Part shown: one piece after another, positions 24,960 to 31,948 of the stretch
Layout of the letters: each line of letters opens with the position of its first letter
How positions within the stretch are numbered: the first letter of the stretch is position 1
Source: Bin75 sp965200435
Lineage (GTDB): Bacteria > Nitrospirota > Nitrospiria > Nitrospirales > UBA8639
NCBI GenBank assembly: GCA_965200435.1
Contig: OZ241337.1
Location: forward strand, 744,001 to 808,000
Reading direction: 5' to 3'
Length of the DNA: 64,000 bases
Position numbers and translations under genes: made by a program
Notes under the pieces: model-generated
Database searches by the model: none
What the model saw: only the letters and a program-made list of their open reading frames with translations
What the model was told of the DNA's origin: nothing

Positions 24960-26429
24960 CTACGACGAGCAACTCACCACGATCTGCTTGCCCCAATCCG
25001 GCGACGGGGCGGCATATTCGTTCATCTCGGGTTGGTCGTCGAACGGACGGCACAGCAGTTCCCGCAGGCGGTCGATCTCGGAGTAATCCCGGTGCCGGGT
25101 CGCCTGTTCAATCGCCACCTGCACCAGATAATTCCTCAATACATATTTGGGATTGCAGGCATCCATGCATGCCTTACGGTCGGCGTCCACGCTGTGCTCG
25201 GCCTTGAGTCGCGCGCGATACCGGTCCGCCCACCAGTCGAACCCTTCCCGGTCGAGGAACTGGTCCCGCAGAGGCTCGTTCGCCGCGGGATCATCCTGGC
25301 TGAAGGACCCGAGCATTCGAAAGAAATTCGTGTAGTCCACGTGGTTGGCGTGCAGGAGCGCCAGCACATCGCGCCGGAGTTTGTCGTCGCCATCGCGGGC
25401 CTCTTGCAGCCCCAATTTGGCCTGCATCAAATCCGTATAGGTCTGCTGCACGGTGGCTTCATAATGTTCAGGCGCCTCACGGACGTCGTCGGCCCCGACC
25501 AGGGGGGACAGAGCCTGGGCAATCGCACGGACGTTCCAATAACCAATATCGGGCTGGTTCTGAAACGAATACCGGCCATGACGGTCGGAATGATTGGGAA
25601 TAAATCCCGGATTAAAATCATCCATGAAGCCATACGGTCCATAGTCGAGGGTCAGCCCGAGGATCGACATGTTGTCGGTATTCATGACCCCGTGCGCCCA
25701 GCCCACGGCCTGCCATTGGGCAATTAGCCTGCCGGTACGTTCGGCCACCTCACGCAGGAGTCGTGCGTAGGCGTCAGGGTCGTCGACGAAATGAGGGAAA
25801 TGCCCGGCCAACACGTAATCGGCCAGGGTCTTGATGTGCTCGTACTGACGGCGATAGAAGAAGACTTCAAACGTTCCGAACCGGACATGGCTCGGGGCCA
25901 TGCGCACAAGCATCGCCCCGGTCTCCACCTGTTCTCGAATCACGGGGGCCTCGCTGCCGATGAGACACAGGGAGCGGGTCGTCGGAACGCCCAAGCCGTG
26001 CATGGCTTCCCCGCCCAGGTACTCCCGGATCGTCGAACGAAGCACCGCCCGGCCATCGCCGTCCCGTGAAAAGCGCGTCAACCCCGCCCCCTTCAGGTGC
26101 AGGTCCCATTTCTCACCACGGCCATTGCGCACTTCGCCCAACAGGATCGCCCGCCCGTCCCCAAGCGGCGAGACATAGTGCCCAAACTGATGACCCGCGT
26201 AGAGCATGGCAAGGGGTTCGCTACCAGGCAAGAGGAGTTTGCCGCCCATGGCCTCATGAAACTCCAGACGCTTGGCTTCATCCGGGTCCAGATCGATCAA
26301 GCCCGCGGCCAAAGGATTGAAACTGACTAGATGCGAGGAGTCAAAGCCCGTAGGCATCACCCGTTGATAAAAGACCTCGGGCAACCGGGCATAGGTGTTA
26401 TCAAAATTCAGCGTTTCGAGTGTCCGCAC
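24960..26429 (-). CDS. selO: Protein adenylyltransferase SelO
   Basis: 489 residues of the YdiU/UPF0061/SelO family, a pseudokinase that transfers AMP to proteins. Family blocks include NTYARLPEVFYQRV (about 10-23), AMLYAGHQFGHYVSPLGDGRAILLGE (about 74-99), GAGLTRFSRDGDGRAVLRSTIREYL (about 114-138), the metal-binding NTDNMSILGLTLDYGPYGFMD region (about 247-270) and the C-terminal VVSCSS, which carries the Cys that is selenocysteine in some species. Length is normal. Linked in known species to oxidative-stress defence by modifying redox proteins. Confidence 0.95.
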   Translation of the reverse strand: MRTLETLNFDNTYARLPEVFYQRVMPTGFDSSHLVSFNPLAAGLIDLDPDEAKRLEFHEAMGGKLLLPGSEPLAMLYAGHQFGHYVSPLGDGRAILLGEVRNGRGEKWDLHLKGAGLTRFSRDGDGRAVLRSTIREYLGGEAMHGLGVPTTRSLCLIGSEAPVIREQVETGAMLVRMAPSHVRFGTFEVFFYRRQYEHIKTLADYVLAGHFPHFVDDPDAYARLLREVAERTGRLIAQWQAVGWAHGVMNTDNMSILGLTLDYGPYGFMDDFNPGFIPNHSDRHGRYSFQNQPDIGYWNVRAIAQALSPLVGADDVREAPEHYEATVQQTYTDLMQAKLGLQEARDGDDKLRRDVLALLHANHVDYTNFFRMLGSFSQDDPAANEPLRDQFLDREGFDWWADRYRARLKAEHSVDADRKACMDACNPKYVLRNYLVQVAIEQATRHRDYSEIDRLRELLCRPFDDQPEMNEYAAPSPDWGKQIVVSCSS

Positions 26430-26663
26430 GTGCGCAACTCCTGACAGGACAGATCTTCGGCAATCACAACCTTCGTTCGTTCCCGGACGTTCTTCCGACG
26501 TTCCCCGGACAGTTGTCCATTCTCTTCGTCAGGATCGTCAGCCTGCTCGTCGATGCTCTCTTATCATGTTCCGGGAAGCCGGGTCTGCGCAACTGTCAGT
26601 GTTTCCTTGCCTTAAGAAGAAGACCTGCCGAAACTACCATACAAAATGGACACGTCGATTTTG

Positions 26664-27316
26664 CTATCTGCAACGTGGTGTGGACCCCTTGCAAAACGGT
26701 TTTTCTTTCCCGTAGCTGACAATACGAATTCTGGATGCTTCGACTCCCAGATCAATCAAATACTTCTTCACGGCTTGAGCCCGGCGTTTCCCCAATTCCA
26801 GGTTATACTGCACGGTCCCGCGTTCGTCACAATGTCCTGCGAGCAGCACGCTGGAATGTTTAGAGGTATGCTTGAGGAGTTCGGCATTCTTTTCCAAGAC
26901 GTGAACGGCTTCGGAACGAATCGTATATTTGTTAAAATCAAAAAAGACATCGGCCAAGGCGGACTCGTTGGCGCGCTTCACGCGCGCCGCCATCGGATCA
27001 TCGTGCTGTTGCAGATGACGGGGCCTTGCAGATGACGGGGCCTTTTAGGAACGAGAACCTGCGGTTCAAGCCGGCGGGCGACCTCCGGCTCCGACGCAGG
27101 CTCCTCAGCTCGCGTGATTTCCTTCTCCGCAATCGCACCGGAGCGACCGCCACTTCGATCATCATCGGGATCAGCCGATTGTTGAGCCTGGGTACGTACA
27201 TCCTCCACACTCATGGTTTCAGCATGTTTCGAATGCTCACATGCCGATAACGTCACCAGAAGCCACGCACCAACGGCAATAAGAGTCGTCACATCCTTGA
27301 CTTGTATGATTGCCAT
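26664..27316 (-). pseudogene. pal: Pal-type peptidoglycan-associated lipoprotein, frameshifted by a 17-bp duplication
   Basis: The start at 27316 has AAGGAG before it, and the protein begins with a lipobox (LLVTLSAC). The first frame runs to about 27010. The OmpA-like domain (VFFDFNKYTIRSEA, then LAGHCDERGTVQYNLELGKRRAQAVKKYL) is in another frame. Between them GCAGATGACGGGGCCTT occurs twice in tandem (27011-27044). Removing one copy brings both parts into one frame (…LVPKRPRHLQQHDDPMAARVK…), giving a normal Pal of about 210 residues. So the gene is broken in this sequence, or the duplication is an assembly error. Pal anchors the outer membrane to peptidoglycan in the Tol-Pal system. Confidence 0.85.
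27011..27044. repeat. 17-bp perfect tandem duplication inside pal
   Basis: Two adjoining copies of GCAGATGACGGGGCCTT (27011-27027, 27028-27044). The length is not a multiple of three and shifts the reading frame. Confidence 0.95.
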
Positions 27317-27624
27317 ACAAAAATCTCCTTTTTCATTGCACCTTTTCACCGGCATGAGTTGATAAACAGACTCGAAAGGCTTCTTCCTTCACGTCTTTCC
27401 GGTGAATGAAAAGGGGATTGCCAACAACTTGCAGAAGAGAAGCGGCGCCAACGATCGTTGGCAACTGGGGCTGAGAGAATGTGCACATGCGCGAAACCGG
27501 CGACGCACTGCGCGTCAACTATATAATTACTAAAACCTAGCAAGTTACCCTGATGCCGTCAAGATGCGGCCCTGATGGGTCATGACATATCAATCCCTCG
27601 CGCAATTATGGGATAGTATGGTCG
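27317..27624. other. Divergent intergenic region of pal and the M28 peptidase
   Basis: No gene. It contains the palindrome CCAACGATCGTTGG at about 27450-27463, with the same AACGATCGTT core as the palindromes at 48231 and 48598. Confidence 0.4.
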
Positions 27625-29103
27625 ATGAACTTTGTCTTCTTTTCCATCGCATTCATCAGCGGGCTCGTTGCGCTCGCGCTTCCCGTTGACGCGGCCGATC
27701 GTGACGCTCTGCCCGACCTTCCTCGCATGATGCGGGATGTTCGGATCTTGAGTCATCCGGATTTTGCCGGACGGCAAGCGGGCCCGGAGGGCGGACGTCG
27801 CTCGGCGGAATATGTCACCGGCCGCTTTGAGCGCTTAGGCCTGACGCCTGCCGGTCACCGGCACGTCAGTACGCAACGGAGGGCATGGCAACAGATGGGC
27901 CCCGTGACGGTGACGCGGATCAAGGCCCCTGCAACCCTGGCGTTTTCTTTTCTCGAGGAGCCGGCACCCGGCGCCATCGTCCCGCAAGTGGGGTCACAAT
28001 TTCTTCCGGTCCTCGACTCTCCCTCCGTCAATCTCACGGCCCCTCTCGTGTTCGTGGGATACGGCATCGCAGACCCTGCGCGTGGGTGGGATGAATATGA
28101 AGGCGTGACGGTCCGGGATCGTGTAGTCATGTTCCTGCGAGGAAAACCGCCGCATTATCCTGTCCACGTGCAACACGCGGAAAAAGAACGAATCGCCCGG
28201 GAAAAAGGCGCGGTGGCATTTGTGACCTTCACCGGACCGGTGTTGAGTCAATACGCCGCGCGCCGCGGCATGGGACCGCAGCCGTTGGCGTTCTATACCA
28301 ATGCCGGGGACGACCGGCCTTTACCTGGAGTCTGGATCAGTCGCGAGATCAGGGCCGCTATCTTCCGCGCCCAAGCCTTGTCCGTCAGGGACGTCCAAAC
28401 CAGCATACACAACGATCGCGTGGTCCGGTCGAAAGCCATTAACGGCTTGGTTCACATGCAATGGCTCAGTCAGCGTCATGCGCGTTCACTGGTGAACGTG
28501 CTGGGCACGATTCCAGGCCATGATCCGGCCCTGAAAGACGAGGTGGTGGTGCTCGGAGCTCATCGCGATCATTTCGGCACCCAAGCGGGGCTGCTCTTTC
28601 CCGGCGCCGACGACAACGCGTCGGGGACAGCCGTGTTGTTAGAACTCGCGCGCATTGTGAAAAACGGTCCGTCGCCCAAGCGAACGATTCTGTTCGCATC
28701 GTTCAGCGGTGAAGAACAAAACCTGCTGGGATCAACCTGGTACGTTCGGCATCCCACGCATCCCTTGGCGAACACCGTCGCCATGATCAACGTGGATCAC
28801 GTGGGCCTGGGCAACGGTAAACTCACCATTGGAGTTGCCAACACGTCGAAAAACATTGCCGTCCGCGCAGCCGAACAGGCCGGACTTTCCGAGGCCGTCA
28901 CACTCTATGGGCTCTTTCCCGGAGGCGATCACGTGCCGTTTGCCACAGCCGGCATTCCCACGGTGGCGGTGGTCACGGCCGGACCCCATCCTCACTTTCA
29001 TCAACCTTCCGACACCCCCGATACTCTCCAACCCGACAGTCTCGACACCGCCGCCCGCTTCGTCCTGGCCCTGACCCGACATCTCGCCAACGCGCCAAAA
29101 TGA
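27625..29103 (+). CDS. Secreted M28-family zinc aminopeptidase with PA-like domain
   Basis: 492 residues with a signal peptide (FFSIAFISGLVALALPVDA). The PA-like insertion spans about 110-260. The M28 zinc ligands are visible in order: His in VLGAHRDHFG (about 315), Asp in PGADDNASG (about 328), the catalytic Glu in FSGEEQNLLGS (about 362), Asp in INVDHVGL (about 391) and His near the end in HPHFHQPSDT (about 455). Probably a periplasmic or secreted aminopeptidase. A short non-coding stretch separates it from the convergent transporter. Confidence 0.9.
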   Translation: MNFVFFSIAFISGLVALALPVDAADRDALPDLPRMMRDVRILSHPDFAGRQAGPEGGRRSAEYVTGRFERLGLTPAGHRHVSTQRRAWQQMGPVTVTRIKAPATLAFSFLEEPAPGAIVPQVGSQFLPVLDSPSVNLTAPLVFVGYGIADPARGWDEYEGVTVRDRVVMFLRGKPPHYPVHVQHAEKERIAREKGAVAFVTFTGPVLSQYAARRGMGPQPLAFYTNAGDDRPLPGVWISREIRAAIFRAQALSVRDVQTSIHNDRVVRSKAINGLVHMQWLSQRHARSLVNVLGTIPGHDPALKDEVVVLGAHRDHFGTQAGLLFPGADDNASGTAVLLELARIVKNGPSPKRTILFASFSGEEQNLLGSTWYVRHPTHPLANTVAMINVDHVGLGNGKLTIGVANTSKNIAVRAAEQAGLSEAVTLYGLFPGGDHVPFATAGIPTVAVVTAGPHPHFHQPSDTPDTLQPDSLDTAARFVLALTRHLANAPK

Positions 29104-29149
29104 TCGTGGTTCACGGATTCGGTGGCGACAAACGGAAAGGGACGGTGCT

Positions 29150-30181
29150 TCAGGGCACGTGAAAGCCCGAATCACGGACCATCGAAGATTCGTTCGTGCC
29201 TATCCGACGCCAGACGCTCGCCAACAGGGGCCCGGTCACGTTGTGCCAAAGGCTGAACACCGCGCCGGGCACGGCCGCCACCGGGCCGAAATGGGCGATG
29301 GCCAAGGCCACGGCCAGCCCGGAATTCTGCATCCCCACCTCGAGGGCCACGGTCCGGCACTGACGAAGCGGAACCTTATGCAGCCGAGCCCCCCAATATC
29401 CCAACATCAAGCCCACCGCGTTATGAACGATCACAGCCAGGACGACCGGAACGGCCACATAGTGTTGATCGTGATTCAAGCCGATGATCACCCCGACGAT
29501 CCACGCGATGATGACCATCGACACAACCGGCAGCACGCCTTCGAAAAACCAGGGGCTCGGTTGCCACACGCGGCGCAGGAGCACGCCCGCCACCACCGGC
29601 AACAGCACAATCTTCGTGACCGTCCACAAGAGCGGGAGCGGGTCAATAACCAACCACGTGGAAGCGAGCATCCAAATCCACAGGGGCGTCAAAAGCGGGC
29701 TGAGCACCGTCGAGACCGTCGTCATACCGACGGACAATGCCACGTCGCCACGCGCGAGGTAGGCCACCACGTTCGACGCCGTTCCTCCGGGGCAGGTTCC
29801 GACCAGGATGACGCCGAGTGCCAGCAATTTCGGCAGACCCAGGGCCATCGCAATGCCCCACGCGCCAAGCGGCATCACCACGTACTGCAAGGTGACACCC
29901 AGCAGCAACGTCCGGCCGCCCTGGCGAAGGGCGAGGAGATCCCGATGCGTCAGCGTCAACCCCATCCCGAGCATCACGGCAGCCAACGCTTCGGGAATCC
30001 AGGCTTTCCCGGAAGCAGCGGGACCCGGCATAAACCAGCCCCATGCGGCGCCACACACGACCCACACGAGAAACCCGTCCTGCACCAGCCTCAACCAAGA
30101 CGGAATACCACGCGGCGGCACGTCGTTCGCCGAATGCGAATCTCCGACACATGGTCTCTTGACGCCGAAATCACCCATCAT
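29150..30181 (-). CDS. Bile acid:sodium symporter (BASS) family transporter
   Basis: 343 residues from the ATG at 30181. Ten hydrophobic segments and the family motifs GTCPGGTASNVVAYLARGDVALSV (about 150-173) and ALEVGMQNSGLAVALA (about 290-305) identify a BASS/SBF-type carrier; bacterial members often carry pantoate-like organic acids or are of unknown substrate. The frame continues upstream to 30367 through a MITE, which is not part of the gene. The MITE (30196-30335) lies just upstream of the start and may have replaced its ribosome binding site or promoter. Confidence 0.88.
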   Translation of the reverse strand: MMGDFGVKRPCVGDSHSANDVPPRGIPSWLRLVQDGFLVWVVCGAAWGWFMPGPAASGKAWIPEALAAVMLGMGLTLTHRDLLALRQGGRTLLLGVTLQYVVMPLGAWGIAMALGLPKLLALGVILVGTCPGGTASNVVAYLARGDVALSVGMTTVSTVLSPLLTPLWIWMLASTWLVIDPLPLLWTVTKIVLLPVVAGVLLRRVWQPSPWFFEGVLPVVSMVIIAWIVGVIIGLNHDQHYVAVPVVLAVIVHNAVGLMLGYWGARLHKVPLRQCRTVALEVGMQNSGLAVALAIAHFGPVAAVPGAVFSLWHNVTGPLLASVWRRIGTNESSMVRDSGFHVP

Positions 30182-30195
30182 CGCCGGATCATTAG

Positions 30196-30335
30196 GGAAC
30201 CTCTGATTTCGCCCGATCTGGCGCATGGCGGCGTGGTGTCCTCGCTCACCCCTCACCTCTCGCTCTGAGAAGCGTCGGGGTTCGCTCCGGGACGCCTGGC
30301 CCTGCATCCCGCTATCACACGAAATCAGAGGTTCC
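30196..30335. mobile_element. MITE copy 1 (140 bp) with IS5-family ends
   Basis: Perfect 16-bp terminal inverted repeats (GGAACCTCTGATTTCG and its complement), flanked by a TTAG target duplication (30192-30195, 30336-30339). The interior matches the element at 59736-59877 closely. The ends match the IS5-family remnant at 21219-22110. Confidence 0.9.
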
Positions 30336-30348
30336 TTAGAGGCGCATC

Positions 30349-31480
30349 GTGAAGGCGCTGGCCGCATGGCGGCGCCGGACGGACACCTCGCCGGAGTCCC
30401 GCTCCTCTTTCGCTCCCGCCGCAGTCCTTCGCGGCCCCTGCGCCGTCCTCGCCATCCTTGTCCTGACGCTGGTGCTCACCGGCAAGGAAGCCCTTGTCGA
30501 CAATGAATGTGGCACCGTGCCCACCGGCGGCGGCACCATTGAATGCGACGAGAACAGCTACTCCGCCCCCTCCACCGGCCCCGGCATTGAGTACCAGCAG
30601 CTTGGCGACAACAACACAGACACCACCTACACCATAAACCTTTCCGGCAGCATCGCTATGAAAGGAGAATCAGCCCACGGCGTCGCCGGGCGGCATACTA
30701 GCACAAGCGGCGCCCTCAACATCAATATGTCCGGCGACGACATCACTACGAATGAGAAGAACTCCAGCGGCATCAAGGGTGAGCACTCCGGCAGCGGCGG
30801 CGATCTGAACATCCAGATGCGGGGCGGGCAGGTCCAGGACGGCTTCAGAGGGATATACGCCAACAGCTCCGGCTCCAGCGGCAATGTCCGTATGGATCTG
30901 GCAGACGACGTCATCGGGTCCGGCAACAGCCACGCCATCACTGCAAACGCCTTGACCCGCTCGAGCCGGGTGAATGTGAAGCTGTCAAACATGATCATCG
31001 GCTGGACTCAGCGTCAGTCCCTAGGTATCTCGTCGAACCATTTCGATTAACGACACGACGCCATATGACGCCATCGACGTCTCGATCCGCGACTCACGCA
31101 TCAGGACGGACCGGGAAGCGGTCTCACTTGGCACCTCTGCCTTCAATACACGGAACCGGAGCCGGCTGACGTTCGCTAATCCCCGGATCGAAAGGACGGG
31201 ACGCACGGGAGGCGACAGCGACGAAGTGGCGATCCAGCTTGACAGCGACAACAGGAGCGATGACACGCTGCTCATTAAGCCGGGTCACACCACCGGTAGC
31301 GGCGACAGCGCCCCCTACGCCTAGAACCGCGCCGACGTCCACGACCAGCTCATTTTCGACGCCAACACGGGCGGCACGTGGGGCTGGCCTGGCAGCCTAT
31401 GCAGGCACAGGGGGCAACGAACGACAGCCTCATCGTGGGCCTGGGCTAGCGGTTCTAGGGGAAAGCCGTCAGGGCGTAAG
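30349..31480 (+). pseudogene. Degraded autotransporter-like surface protein
   Basis: A first open part (30349-31050) starts with a signal-like segment (AVLAILVLTLVLTGKEALV) and continues with Gly/Ser/Asn-rich strands such as YTINLSGSIAMKGESAHGV and LNIQMRGGQVQDGFRGIYA, typical of beta-helical passengers of autotransporters. It stops at about 31048, but the coding pattern goes on in another frame (RTISINDTTPYDAIDVSIRDSRIR, then LLIKPGHTTGSGDSAPYA, and last GTGGND...SLIVGLG), with at least two breaks. No beta-barrel part is left. It looks foreign to Nitrospira and may be a transferred remnant. Confidence 0.6.
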
Positions 31481-31513
31481 GGCGGGGTCGCCGGATAGAC
31501 GTCCCTCGACACC

Positions 31514-31553
31514 GTAGGAGCTTGTCGGATTACGCAGGGCTAATCCGACCTAC
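31514..31553 (+). repeat. REP-like hairpin flanked by GTAG and CTAC
   Basis: GTAG, then GTCGGATTA (31524-31532), an eight-base loop and TAATCCGAC (31541-31549), then CTAC. The perfect 9-bp stem and the inverted tetranucleotides suggest a REP or a REP pair. Confidence 0.7.
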
Positions 31554-31578
31554 ATTATCTGGCGGCCTCTCCGTCGTT

Positions 31579-31640
31579 GTAGAGGCCGCATCTCATGCGG
31601 CTTGGAGAGGCCGCTTGCCAAGAAGCGCCATAAAATAGCA
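31579..31640 (+). repeat. Composite hairpin repeat, copy 3, first part
   Basis: GTAG, then GCCGCAT-ctc-ATGCGGC (31585-31601), and the spacer up to AAGCGCCAT that is also present in copy 1. The second part continues at 31721 after an insert. Confidence 0.75.
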
Positions 31641-31675
31641 CAGCGACAAAGGAAGGAAACGTCCGTCCTGTAGTT

Positions 31676-31698
31676 GTAGCAGCGCGATCTTATCGCGC
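31676..31698 (+). repeat. REP-like hairpin with 5' GTAG
   Basis: GTAGCA followed by GCGCGAT-ctt-ATCGCGC. It forms part of the stretch that interrupts the third composite repeat copy. Confidence 0.65.
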
Positions 31699-31720
31699 CC
31701 GGCGGCGTTGGGCAGGAGGA

Positions 31721-31775
31721 AAAAAGCGCCATGAACCTGCCCTCGACATCTGTCATCGAGGGATGGCGCGGCTAC
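31721..31775 (+). repeat. Composite hairpin repeat, copy 3, second part
   Basis: GCGCCAT (31726-31732), CCTGCCCTCGA, TCGAGGG and ATGGCGC (31763-31769) build a nested hairpin; CTAC follows. It matches the second half of copies 1 and 2. Confidence 0.75.
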
Positions 31776-31855
31776 ACAAAAAGAGGGGGGGCGCCGGCCA
31801 GGAGAAGCGGCCGTCGGTCGGGTTAGCCGCACCGGTGCCCCCCCCCCGACACCAT

Positions 31856-31901
31856 AGCCCCGCATGTCGGATGACGCTCCGCTCATCCGACATGCGGGGC
31901 T
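31856..31901. repeat. Long perfect hairpin (19-bp stem)
   Basis: Arms 31856-31874 (AGCCCCGCATGTCGGATGA) and 31883-31901 are exact inverted copies with an eight-base loop. It lies 48 bases past the stop codon of the TonB receptor, so it may act as its terminator, although no T-run follows on the minus strand. A run of ten C (31838-31847) stands next to it. A fragment of the composite repeat (31921-31950) overlaps the end of the receptor gene. Confidence 0.7.
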
Positions 31902-31948
31902 GTTGCTTTCTAGGAGAACGAAGCGTCATGAGCCTGCTCTCGACATCT

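Noticed and set aside
29159..30268. Long plus-strand frame opposite the BASS transporter
   Set aside because: Low-complexity His/Arg/Gln sequence, antisense to a clear membrane protein.
30182..30367. N-terminal extension of the BASS transporter to 30367
   Set aside because: The added residues are coded by the MITE.
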